From: Vibrio taketomensis
GTDB taxonomy: Bacteria; Pseudomonadota; Gammaproteobacteria; Enterobacterales; Vibrionaceae
DNA length: 64,000 nucleotides
Assembly (NCBI RefSeq): GCF_009938165.1
Contig: NZ_AP019649.1
Coordinates: 372,001 to 436,000 of the forward strand
Direction: 5' to 3'
How positions within the stretch are numbered: the stretch's first letter is position 1; every line of letters starts with the position of its first letter. The notes below the pieces were generated by a model. The model did no database searches, was not told the DNA's origin, and saw nothing but the letters and a program-made list of their open reading frames with translations. The translations under genes and the position numbers were made by a program. This document shows, piece by piece, positions 29,504 through 37,499 of the stretch.

Positions 29504-30301
29504 ATGGAACTCTCTCTCGCAGGTCTTTGGCAGTTATCGCCACTGACTGACTTATCTATTCCTCAGGATGATGTGACTTTTCCTGCGCCTCTAAGCCGAA
29601 TTCTACCGACTTCCCTTTCTGAACAAGATATCGCCGCCCAAGAGTGGCACTTAATGCACGATATCGATGTAGATCAATCTATGTTGGGATTTGCTGCCGT
29701 CGATCTTGTTATTGGTGGAGTGGATTATCATGCGGAAGTGCGTGTTAACGGTGTAGCAGTATTTGACTGCGATGGTAGCCAAAGCGTGTATAAAAAAGAT
29801 ATCCTCCCATACTTGCAACTCGGCCGTAACCGCTTCGAAATTCTATTCTTACATCCTGATGATGATTGGTTGTTGGACGAAGCAGAGCATGATCAGGTTT
29901 GCGCACTCGGGGAAGTGCAACTTCATGATCAACGAATGGGGATTTGGCGAGTACCTTATTTGCAGTTTATTCGTCATGTGCGTTTAGATTATATCGCTAC
30001 GGAGCAGATCTGGCATCATGGTGGCGGTTGTGAGTTTAAAGTGGATCTCTATTACACCACCTACTCACCAGGGTTGGTGTCCGCGATGGTGAAGTTCAAT
30101 GGCATGGCTTATCAATTGCCGATTGACGTGCGAGACAATCACTCCAGTGCATTATTTCAGGTTGAAGCCCCTATTTACTACGATCTCAATGCGCCAAATT
30201 CAGATCACCTATATCAATTGGAAGTGAGTCTGGATGGGCAAAAACAGAACTATCAAGTCGCGCTGTGTGAACAATTCTGCGTGAAGCACTATCCTGTCTA
30301 A
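29504..30301 (+). CDS. Orphan GH2-type sugar-binding-domain protein
   Basis: Protein of 265 residues, no signal peptide. The sequence MELSLAGLWQLSPLTDLSIP followed by EWHLMHDIDV, an AEVRVNGVAVF strand and YLQLGRNRFEILF resembles the N-terminal jelly-roll (galactose-binding-like) domain of family 2 glycoside hydrolases such as beta-mannosidase. The catalytic TIM barrel is absent and no glycosidase gene is next to it. The frame opens earlier with TTG at 29495, but the ATG at 29504 is the better start. It may be a stand-alone carbohydrate-binding protein or the remnant of a larger enzyme. Function is unknown. Confidence 0.7.
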   Translation: MELSLAGLWQLSPLTDLSIPQDDVTFPAPLSRILPTSLSEQDIAAQEWHLMHDIDVDQSMLGFAAVDLVIGGVDYHAEVRVNGVAVFDCDGSQSVYKKDILPYLQLGRNRFEILFLHPDDDWLLDEAEHDQVCALGEVQLHDQRMGIWRVPYLQFIRHVRLDYIATEQIWHHGGGCEFKVDLYYTTYSPGLVSAMVKFNGMAYQLPIDVRDNHSSALFQVEAPIYYDLNAPNSDHLYQLEVSLDGQKQNYQVALCEQFCVKHYPV

Positions 30302-30326
30302 AATTCTTGGTGACTGAGAAAGATTA

Positions 30327-30716
30327 TCAGTGTGCACAAGCTAGGTTCATTGAGCGTTGTTGCTTTGATATCCATCGTTTTTCATGGAAGTAGTAGGCAC
30401 AAGTATTAATGGTTGGCTCGATGGCTGCCATGATGCCCCCGACAAACGCATCACCGGTCAATAGATAAACGACACCAAAGGCCACGCTAAAATGAACGAT
30501 CGCAAAGCTGGTGGTTTTTATTTTCGGGTTTTGCGCAATGTTCTGTAATGCGGAAACTCGACTCCAAACCAGTTCATGAAAATAGAAGGCCACGGTATTC
30601 ACACTTGGTTCAAGCATTGCAATCATGCTACCAATAATAATGTCACCAGTAAGCAGATAAGCGACAGTAAAGGCGATAGTAAAGTGAATGCTGGCGAATG
30701 TAAGTGTCTTCTTCAT
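30327..30716 (-). CDS. Tandem DUF2061 membrane protein
   Basis: Inner-membrane protein of 129 residues made of two similar halves, each a DUF2061-type unit. The first half has FASIHFTIAFTVAYLLTGD with EPSVNTVAFYFHELVW; the second has FAIVHFSVAFGVVYLLTGD with EPTINTCAYYFHEKRW. Each unit has two hydrophobic helices. The ATG at 30716 is preferred over the TTG at 30722. The role of this family is not known. It is convergent with the preceding + strand gene. Confidence 0.8.
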   Translation of the reverse strand: MKKTLTFASIHFTIAFTVAYLLTGDIIIGSMIAMLEPSVNTVAFYFHELVWSRVSALQNIAQNPKIKTTSFAIVHFSVAFGVVYLLTGDAFVGGIMAAIEPTINTCAYYFHEKRWISKQQRSMNLACAH

Positions 30717-30818
30717 AATCAAATTTCATTAGTCTGTAATTATGATTTGATTATTCCCCATAAGTTAATAAAGATAATGGCTTGAAATTATCATTTTGAT
30801 AGGTTGTAACTATTAAAC

Positions 30819-30843
30819 AGGCGCTGTATTACAGCGCCTTTTA
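30819..30843. terminator. Hairpin downstream of the UspA gene
   Basis: A 9-bp perfect GC-rich stem (30819-30827 with 30831-30839) with a 3-base loop lies just past the stop of the - strand UspA gene. The T-run is on the + side (TTTT), so it may work better for + transcription, but it can still terminate the TRAP/usp transcript. Confidence 0.55.
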
Positions 30844-30850
30844 AGTTTGA

Positions 30851-31288
30851 TTAGCCTTGTGGTTTCACCACCAGTACATTGATGGGTGAAGACTCAACCA
30901 CTTTGCTGGCCACTGAACCAAGTAAGGTTTTGTTTAGCTTTGAACGTTTATGGCTTGGCATGATGATTAAATCTGCCTTAAGCGACTCGGCATACTTAAT
31001 AATGGTCTTATAGGCTTTTCCTTCAGCAACATGAGTGTGATAGGCGACTTGTTGGTTTATATGTGTTTGAGCAAATTGACTTAACTGCGTTTTGACATCG
31101 CGTTTCATCTGTAATGTCGCATCTTTAGGAAAATAACTCGCTACCATCGAAGAGTGGATGCCTGGCAATACTGTCAGTAAATGTAGTTCAGCTCCAGATT
31201 GCGTTGCATGCCAAATAGCGAGCTCCAGCGCTCGGTCTGCAAAACCATTTTCATTTAAATCGACAGGCACAAGAATTTGTTGATACAT
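30851..31288 (-). CDS. Universal stress protein UspA family, TRAP-linked
   Basis: Cytoplasmic UspA-fold protein of 145 residues. It lies immediately downstream of a TRAP-TAXI permease on the same strand, like TeaD, a UspA protein that modulates the TeaABC TRAP transporter of Halomonas by ATP-dependent binding. The usual ATP-binding motif G-x2-G-x9-G-S is altered: the SHGRSG-type segment reads SHKRSK, while the final GS (LLGSVASKV) is kept. ATP binding is therefore uncertain. A regulatory role on the transporter is inferred from context. Confidence 0.85.
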   Translation of the reverse strand: MYQQILVPVDLNENGFADRALELAIWHATQSGAELHLLTVLPGIHSSMVASYFPKDATLQMKRDVKTQLSQFAQTHINQQVAYHTHVAEGKAYKTIIKYAESLKADLIIMPSHKRSKLNKTLLGSVASKVVESSPINVLVVKPQG

Positions 31289-31317
31289 CGGATTTCTCTA
31301 TTTGTGATGAGTTAACG

Positions 31318-33897
31318 TTAAGCAACTGGCAAAGTATTACGCGCGCGTCTTCTCTGATTCGCACCGAGCGCAATCACTAACAATAAGCAGGGTAGGAATA
31401 CCCACTCTTTCATTGGTCGATTCGCATCTTGTACGATCGATTGGATTTGCCAGTCAAAATCAATGCCAGCCGCCTCTGCTGGGCTGCCAAATTCGACCAT
31501 ATCGACAATCATGCGACCTTGATCTTCGATTAACATCAATCCGGTTGAGCTAATGCGTTCTTCTGCTGTGGTTGCATCATCGGCAAAAGGTAGGCGCACG
31601 GTTTTTTCTACCATGTCGCCTTCCAGATTTTCTCCCGCGACGCGCAGTTCTATCGCCTGTCCGACATTCAATGTTTCAATCACTTGTGCAATCTCGGTTC
31701 CTGGCGATAGTTCTTTGGCTGGGTAAATCATGTCCCACCAAAAACCAGGACGGAAGAATGAGAATGTGAGCACTAACAGCAATATTGTTTCCCACCATTT
31801 ATTGCGAGTTAACCACCACCCTTGAGTTGCTGCAGAGAACAACAACATTGCGATGATGGATGAGATTACGGTAAGAGTAAGATGCCACCAAGAATCAATG
31901 CCTATCATCAGTAACTGAGTATTGAAAATAAACATAAATGGCAAAATGGCAGTACGTATATCGTAGGTAAAACCCTGAATACCGGTGCGAATAGGATCGG
32001 ATTTTGCAATAGCAGCCGCAGCAAAGGCCGCTAAACCGACGGGAGGTGTATCATCGGCTAATATACCGAAATAGAACACGAATAGATGGACGGCAATTAA
32101 TGGAATGATCAATCCATGTTGCGCACCAAGTGTTACGATTACCGGTGCCATCAGCGTTGAGACGACAATGTAGTTTGCAGTAGTGGGCAACCCCATACCA
32201 AGGATAAGGCTGATCACGGCAGTAAAGATCAACATCAGCATCACGTTACCGCCTGAAATGAACTCCACAAATTCCGTCATCACCAAGCCGATACCGGTTA
32301 ACGTAACGACACCTACCACGGTACCAGCCGCCGCAGTCGCTACCCCAATGCCAATCATATTGCGTGCACCGTTGACCAAGCTTTCAGCTAAGTCAATAAA
32401 ACCAATTTTGGTTTGTTCAATAACGTCGCCAGATTTAGCCATCAAAGCGAGTAGTGGACGTTGAGTGATCAAAATAAAGATCATAAATACGGTAGCCCAA
32501 AATGCGGATAAGCCGGGAGAAAAGCGCTCCACAGTAAGACACCATACCAGAACAATGATCGGCAATAAGTAGTGCAGGCCGGATTTCACCGTTGGACCTG
32601 GGTCTGGAACTTCAGTTAACTCGGCATCGATGGTGATGTCACCTTCATGCATGTAATTGGCGGAGATCTTCAATAGCACGAGATAAGCGATTAATACTGC
32701 AACGGTAACAATTGGGGTTGCAGCAGCACCAAATACATCTTTGGTCCAGCCGATACCGTAATAAACCACGGCACTTGTGATAGTAAGACCAAGAATAGTG
32801 CCAGTAAATGACAGCAAATTTTGCAATAGGGTTGGGTTATGGCGGCGAGGTAGCCCTGTCATTCCCGCCTTGCATGCTTCTAAGTGAACAATATAGATGA
32901 GCGCGATATAGGAAATAAGAGCAGGTAATAGTGCGGCTTTAATCACTTCAACATAAGAAATACCAACGTATTCGACCATTAAAAAGGCAGCTGCACCCAT
33001 AATCGGTGGTGTTAATTGCCCATTTGTAGAAGCGGCGACCTCTACGGCGCCTGCTTTGGTACCCGGGAAGCCAACTCGTTTCATCAGTGGAATAGTGAAA
33101 GTGCCTGTGGTCACCACATTGGCGATTGAAGAACCAGAGACTAAGCCTGAGAGACCTGAAGCAACAACAGCCGCCTTGGCTGGTCCACCTTTCATATGAC
33201 CGAGTAATGAAAAGGCGACTTTGATAAAGTATGCCCCAGCGCCAGCGCGTTCTAGCATGGCACCAAATAGTACAAATAAGAAAACGAACGAGGTCGATAC
33301 ACCAAGTGCAACGCCAAATACCCCTTCTGTGGTTAGCCAAAGATGAGACATCGCCTTGTTCAAACTAGCTCCTTTGTGGGCAATAACATCCGGCATATGC
33401 GGGCCAGCAAAGGTATAGAGCAAAAATACGGCAGCAACTACCATCAATGGTGGACCTAAGGCACGGCGGGTCGCTTCAAGCAGTAACAGCATCCCCGTTA
33501 CTGAAATAATGATATCGACTTGCGTTGGAGCGCCAGAACGTTCGGCAAGTTCGGTATAGAAAATGTAGATGTAAGCAGCCGAAAAACTCGCAGCTAAGGC
33601 TAATAGCCAATCAACAAGAGGAATGCGATCTCGTGGTGAGTTTTTCAGGGCTGGGTAGGCGGTAAATGCTAAGAAAGTAGCAAATGTTAGATGAATTGCA
33701 CGCGCCTCGGTGTCATTAAGAACACCAAAATTAAAAATAAATGGCAGTGGCGATGCGTACCAAAGTTGGAATAATGACCAACAAAGTGGAACAAACCATA
33801 AAATGCGTCCCGAAATCCCCTTCGGTGAACGTGCACCCGTATCGGCTTGGGCTACCATATCCTGTACATCTTGTGATGGTGTAGTCGTCTGCGTCAT
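31318..33897 (-). CDS. TRAP transporter fused permease (4TM/12TM) with C-terminal DUF3394-like region
   Basis: Inner-membrane permease of 859 residues in which the small DctQ-like and large DctM-like subunits are fused, as is normal for TAXI-type TRAP systems. Many hydrophobic helices are visible throughout. The C-terminal 180 residues carry a DUF3394-type extension with a soluble stretch containing a PDZ-like GSPAEAAGIDFDW motif (residue about 804), followed by a last membrane helix and a basic tail. The frame opens further upstream, but the ATG at 33897 is preceded by an AAGGAT ribosome site. It works with the binding protein encoded upstream. The substrate is probably an organic acid or amino acid; not determined. 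Confidence 0.9.
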   Translation of the reverse strand: MTQTTTPSQDVQDMVAQADTGARSPKGISGRILWFVPLCWSLFQLWYASPLPFIFNFGVLNDTEARAIHLTFATFLAFTAYPALKNSPRDRIPLVDWLLALAASFSAAYIYIFYTELAERSGAPTQVDIIISVTGMLLLLEATRRALGPPLMVVAAVFLLYTFAGPHMPDVIAHKGASLNKAMSHLWLTTEGVFGVALGVSTSFVFLFVLFGAMLERAGAGAYFIKVAFSLLGHMKGGPAKAAVVASGLSGLVSGSSIANVVTTGTFTIPLMKRVGFPGTKAGAVEVAASTNGQLTPPIMGAAAFLMVEYVGISYVEVIKAALLPALISYIALIYIVHLEACKAGMTGLPRRHNPTLLQNLLSFTGTILGLTITSAVVYYGIGWTKDVFGAAATPIVTVAVLIAYLVLLKISANYMHEGDITIDAELTEVPDPGPTVKSGLHYLLPIIVLVWCLTVERFSPGLSAFWATVFMIFILITQRPLLALMAKSGDVIEQTKIGFIDLAESLVNGARNMIGIGVATAAAGTVVGVVTLTGIGLVMTEFVEFISGGNVMLMLIFTAVISLILGMGLPTTANYIVVSTLMAPVIVTLGAQHGLIIPLIAVHLFVFYFGILADDTPPVGLAAFAAAAIAKSDPIRTGIQGFTYDIRTAILPFMFIFNTQLLMIGIDSWWHLTLTVISSIIAMLLFSAATQGWWLTRNKWWETILLLVLTFSFFRPGFWWDMIYPAKELSPGTEIAQVIETLNVGQAIELRVAGENLEGDMVEKTVRLPFADDATTAEERISSTGLMLIEDQGRMIVDMVEFGSPAEAAGIDFDWQIQSIVQDANRPMKEWVFLPCLLLVIALGANQRRRARNTLPVA

Positions 33898-34008
33898 GGA
33901 GGTTATCCTTGTTATATTGGGTCGTTTTTGGTCTCTCGAATTAGTTGCTATCACCAGTGTAGACGCTGGGTGATAAAGCTTAAGAATATTCAGATAAAAA
34001 TAGGCTTA

Positions 34009-34026
34009 GGTTTCAATATTGAAACC
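34009..34026. repeat. 18-base perfect palindrome ahead of the TRAP permease
   Basis: A perfect 18-base inverted repeat centred on AATATT lies about 115 bases upstream of the permease start, between the permease and the attenuator hairpin. Its symmetry suits a homodimeric repressor operator; it could also be a short RNA hairpin. No regulator gene is adjacent. Confidence 0.5.
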
Positions 34027-34056
34027 AGATAAATAAGTCGGAGGTAAAAAATGAAA

Positions 34057-34084
34057 GATGGTAAGGAGAAGATTCCTTACCATC
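34057..34084 (-). terminator. Terminator or attenuator between TRAP binding protein and permease
   Basis: A perfect 11-bp stem (34057-34067 with 34074-34084) around a 6-base loop. On the - strand it is followed by TTTCATTTTTTA, so it should work as a rho-independent terminator just after the binding-protein gene. Partial read-through would give much more binding protein than permease, as expected for periplasmic transport systems. Confidence 0.75.
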
Positions 34085-34100
34085 TAAGCAGAATGGTCTG

Positions 34101-35069
34101 TTACTTGATTAGACCAACTTCTCTGTAGTATTTCTCTGCACCAGGGTGGAGAGGAATGGAAAGACCGGCTTGAACCATGTCTTCTTTTTTGAGGTTAGCA
34201 AAGGCAGGATGCAAACGTTTGAAGGTGTCAAAGTTTTCAAACACCGCTTTTGCTACGTTGTATGCGATTTCGTCAGAGACGTTTGTTGTAGTGACCATGG
34301 TGGCCGCGACACCAAAGCTGTTTACGTCTTGCTCTGTGCCACGGTACATGCCAGCAGGTACCGTGCTAAAGGCGTAATAAGGATTGTCTGCAACGATCTT
34401 TTCGATTGCTTCGCCAGTTGCTGGGATCAGTTTGGCATCACAAGAAGTCGTGGCTTCTTTGATTGAACCGTTTGGATGACCGACAACGTAAACAAACGCA
34501 TCAATTTTGTTGTCACATAATGCTTGTGAACGTTCAGAGCCCTTCAGCTCAGAAGCGAGTTTAAAGCTATCGTTAGTCCACCCCATCGCGTCCATCACGA
34601 CACCCATTGTCGCACGGTCACCTGAGCCTGGGTTACCAATGTTAACTCGTTTGCCGGCTAAATCAGCCACGTTTTCGATACCGGAGTCAGAGCGAGCAAT
34701 AATATTGAAAGGCTCGGTATGTAAAGAGAAAACGGCGCGCAAGTCTTTGTAAGGACCTTGTGCTTCAAATTTACTGGTGCCGTTATAGCCGTGGTATTGC
34801 CAGTCTGATTGAACAATACCAAAGTCAAGCTCACCCGCACGGATGGTATTAACGTTGTATATTGAACCGCCGGTTGATTCTACTGAACAGCGAATGTTGT
34901 GTTCTTTACGACCTTTATTGACCAGCTTACAGATAGCACCACCAGTAGGATAGTAAACACCAGTCACTGAACCTGTACCAATGGTAATAAACTCTTGAGC
35001 GTTAACAGCCCCTGCACCCATAACAGCGGCGGCAATTGCGCCAACGTGAATCAGTTTTTTAAATGCCAT
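34101..35069 (-). CDS. TAXI-family TRAP solute-binding protein
   Basis: Periplasmic binding protein of 322 residues of the TAXI family (often annotated as immunogenic protein). It has a signal peptide cleaved after about residue 24 (VNA|QE). The mature start FITIGTGSVTGVYYPTGGAICKLVN is the TAXI signature. It delivers its ligand to the fused permease encoded downstream on the same strand. Related proteins bind glutamate or similar compounds; the ligand here cannot be told. A terminator-like hairpin separates it from the permease. Confidence 0.93.
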   Translation of the reverse strand: MAFKKLIHVGAIAAAVMGAGAVNAQEFITIGTGSVTGVYYPTGGAICKLVNKGRKEHNIRCSVESTGGSIYNVNTIRAGELDFGIVQSDWQYHGYNGTSKFEAQGPYKDLRAVFSLHTEPFNIIARSDSGIENVADLAGKRVNIGNPGSGDRATMGVVMDAMGWTNDSFKLASELKGSERSQALCDNKIDAFVYVVGHPNGSIKEATTSCDAKLIPATGEAIEKIVADNPYYAFSTVPAGMYRGTEQDVNSFGVAATMVTTTNVSDEIAYNVAKAVFENFDTFKRLHPAFANLKKEDMVQAGLSIPLHPGAEKYYREVGLIK

Positions 35070-35396
35070 TAGATCCCTTCCTTAATCGTTTTTATCCCTT
35101 AGCAAGTTTAGACGCTAAAGGAGTCTCCTATGTTGGAAACGGCATCTTTTTCATCAAGTTGATTGAAAAAGTGACGATATCATACCAAAAACCATAGATA
35201 ATTACATAATTGTTAAAATTATTGGTAAATACAACTATTTGTTATTGGTGTGTATCGAGGAGAGTTTTTTAGAAATCCTATTCTATTCAATAAATTATAT
35301 AAAATTGAGTGAATGGAAAGGTTTTAGTTAAGTTGTTGAAATAAATCACACCTAAAATAAGGTGTGATTGGTCTAAATTCTGCGTTTTAGGTGGGG
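35070..35396. other. 327-base intergenic region, TRAP binding protein / argR
   Basis: Very A+T-rich; holds the promoter for the TAXI gene (-). A 9-bp hairpin (35344-35352 with 35361-35369) lies just past the argR stop and is a plausible argR terminator although its T-run is weak. I see no gene in it. Confidence 0.6.
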
Positions 35397-35867
35397 TTAA
35401 CCTGCGTACTCAAACAGCTCACAAACAGAATCAAACAATTGTTTTGTTGTGATATTTAAAGTAGGAGTAATAAAGATGGTGTCGTCACCAGCAACGACGC
35501 CAAGAATACCTTCAGATTTGCCTAGTGAATCAAGTAGACGGGCGATCAACTGAGCGGCGCCGGGGCCTGTATGAATCACAACTAATGCATTGTTGTAATC
35601 AATATCTAATACTAGTTCACGTAGGGAGCTAGAAACTGTCGGAACACCAAGCTCAGCGGGTAGGCAGTAAACCATTTCCATTTTCGCATTGCGTGTTCTT
35701 ACCGCCCCAAATTTGGTCAGCATACGAGAAACTTTTGATTGGTTTATGTTTTCAAAACCTTCATTTTTAAGTGCTTCGACGATATCGCCTTGTGAACCAA
35801 AACGTTCTTCTTTTAGTAACGCTTTAAAAGCGCGCACGAGATTATCTTGTTTTTCTGTATGACGCAT
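35397..35867 (-). CDS. argR: Arginine repressor ArgR
   Basis: Hexameric arginine-responsive repressor and activator (156 aa). A winged-helix DNA-binding domain covers residues about 1-70 ([28 protein letters not shown]) and the arginine-binding oligomerisation domain about 80-155 (GTGAA-type motif [13 protein letters not shown] and [13 protein letters not shown]). The frame opens earlier, but the ATG at 35867 gives the standard [15 protein letters not shown] start. It is divergent from mdh, as in many gammaproteobacteria. It is expected to regulate argF and perhaps arcA in this window. Confidence 0.96.
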   Translation of the reverse strand: MRHTEKQDNLVRAFKALLKEERFGSQGDIVEALKNEGFENINQSKVSRMLTKFGAVRTRNAKMEMVYCLPAELGVPTVSSSLRELVLDIDYNNALVVIHTGPGAAQLIARLLDSLGKSEGILGVVAGDDTIFITPTLNITTKQLFDSVCELFEYAG

Positions 35868-36200
35868 AGTGATTTGTATCGCTCGTAACATGATATAAGT
35901 GCATATTTTCGCATAAACATGCATTTTTTTCCAGTTACCAAGTTCAAATAGTTCAGATAAGAGTGGGCAAAATAGCGTAATTATGTGGTGCCTCTATTGC
36001 TCTTAATCACTGTAGAAATAAAGGGTTATCGTGGTAGTATTGCTTAATCATGTAGCACGTAAAATGCGATATGCGCAGTCTCGCAAGAATGAAGTTAAAT
36101 AATTGTAATTCGACTTTAATTGCTATAGCTTGGGTGGTAATCCAATTTCATATTACCCTACCAAAATATAATAGAGAGAACATCTCAAGGAGAACAAACG
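35868..36200. other. 333-base divergent intergenic region argR / mdh
   Basis: Holds the promoters for argR (-) and mdh (+). No gene is visible. A degenerate ARG-box-like stretch is listed separately. Confidence 0.5.
35899..35916. promoter_or_regulatory. Possible ARG box upstream of argR
   Basis: The stretch TGCATATTTTCGCATA has the symmetry and spacing of an ARG box (TGAAT-4-ATTCA type) but differs at several positions. It lies 32 bases upstream of argR, where autorepression would be expected. This is weak evidence. Confidence 0.35.
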
Positions 36201-37136
36201 ATGAAAGTAGCTGTAATTGGTGCCGCTGGTGGCATCGGACAAGCATTGGCCCTACTACTTAAAAATCGCCTTCCAGCAGGTTCAGACCTTGCACTTTACG
36301 ATATCGCTCCAGTCACCCCAGGCGTTGCAGCGGATCTAAGTCATATACCGACACCAGTAACGATCAAAGGTTTTGCAGGTGAGGATCCAACCCCAGCGCT
36401 AGAGGGTGCAGATGTTGTTTTGATTTCTGCAGGTGTTGCTCGTAAACCGGGTATGGATCGTGCGGATCTTTTCAATGTTAATGCTGGCATCGTTAAATCG
36501 TTGGCTGAAAAAATTGCAGTAGTTTGTCCAAAAGCATGTGTGGGTATTATCACTAACCCAGTAAATACAACAGTGCCAATTGCGGCTGAAGTATTGAAAA
36601 AAGCAGGTGTATATGACAAACGTAAGCTATTCGGCGTCACCACGCTAGACGTAATTCGTTCAGAGACATTTGTCGCCGAACTAAAGGATAAAGATCCAGG
36701 TGCTGTTCGTGTACCTGTGATTGGTGGTCACTCAGGTGTAACGATTCTGCCGCTACTGTCTCAGGTTGAAGGTGTAGAGTTCACTGATGAAGAAGTGGCT
36801 GCACTTACCAAGCGTATTCAAAACGCAGGAACTGAAGTTGTAGAAGCAAAAGCGGGTGGCGGTTCTGCAACACTTTCAATGGGCCAAGCAGCTTGCCGCT
36901 TTGGTTTAGCATTGGTGCGCGCTCTTCAAGGTGAAGAAGGTGTTATTGAGTGTGCTTACGTAGAAGGTGAGGGCGAACATGCTCCATACTTCGCACAGCC
37001 TGTGAAACTTGGTAAAGATGGCGTTGAAGCCGTTCTACCTTATGGTGCACTGAGTGATTTCGAGAAAGCAGCGCTAGACGGTATGCTAGAAACACTTAAC
37101 GGTGACATTCAAGTTGGTGTTGATTTCGTTAAGTAA
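36201..37136 (+). CDS. mdh: Malate dehydrogenase
   Basis: NAD-dependent malate dehydrogenase of the citric acid cycle (311 aa). The Rossmann glycine motif ([16 protein letters not shown]) begins the protein; the catalytic His is in [10 protein letters not shown]. The usual VNAGIVKSL and [13 protein letters not shown] segments are intact. An AAGGAGAA ribosome site precedes the start. It is divergent from argR and followed by a strong terminator. Confidence 0.98.
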   Translation: MKVAVIGAAGGIGQALALLLKNRLPAGSDLALYDIAPVTPGVAADLSHIPTPVTIKGFAGEDPTPALEGADVVLISAGVARKPGMDRADLFNVNAGIVKSLAEKIAVVCPKACVGIITNPVNTTVPIAAEVLKKAGVYDKRKLFGVTTLDVIRSETFVAELKDKDPGAVRVPVIGGHSGVTILPLLSQVEGVEFTDEEVAALTKRIQNAGTEVVEAKAGGGSATLSMGQAACRFGLALVRALQGEEGVIECAYVEGEGEHAPYFAQPVKLGKDGVEAVLPYGALSDFEKAALDGMLETLNGDIQVGVDFVK

Positions 37137-37159
37137 GACCGAATCATCATTGATGACTG

Positions 37160-37186
37160 AAAGCCGACCCTTGTGTCGGCTTTTTT
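37160..37186 (+). terminator. Intrinsic terminator after mdh
   Basis: Perfect 9-bp stem (37160-37168 with 37175-37183), 6-base loop and T6 run, 24 bases after the mdh stop. Confidence 0.93.
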
Positions 37187-37237
37187 GATCCTTCACTACA
37201 CTTATCCGTAATCACTGTGGTGATTAGGAGGTGAGTT

Positions 37238-37429
37238 ATGCAGCTATCAGAGGTTAAGCGAGGCATGATGCTAGAGAGTGCCCAAGGCAGCGGCAAGGTG
37301 TTAGTGATTGATGAAATGACTCAATCTATTTTGATTGAAAACCAAAACAGTCATGAGCAGTTTGCAGTGGGAATTGAAGAGATTATTGATGATCCCCAGT
37401 TGCATTTGGGCTGCGATAAGTATTACTAG
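37238..37429 (+). CDS. Small protein of unknown function, 63 aa
   Basis: Encodes 63 residues starting MQLSEVKRGMMLESAQGSGK. A very strong ribosome site (AGGAGG, eight bases before the ATG) and terminators on both sides support a real gene with its own short transcript. It has no signal peptide or membrane segment; the pattern of beta-strand-like hydrophobic residues (KVLVIDEM, SILIEN) suggests a small soluble SH3-like or barrel fold. I do not recognise a named family. Confidence 0.75.
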   Translation: MQLSEVKRGMMLESAQGSGKVLVIDEMTQSILIENQNSHEQFAVGIEEIIDDPQLHLGCDKYY

Positions 37430-37457
37430 CGATAATAGATAGGTAATAGAGATAGAA

Positions 37458-37485
37458 AAAAGGGTAAGCATAAGCTTACCCTTTT
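37458..37485. terminator. Bidirectional intrinsic terminator, 37.4 kb gene / ispB
   Basis: A 12-bp stem (37458-37469 with 37474-37485) with an ATAA loop and runs of A and T on the two sides lies between two convergent genes and should stop transcription both ways. Confidence 0.85.
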
Positions 37486-37499
37486 CAGTATCGTTAAAA

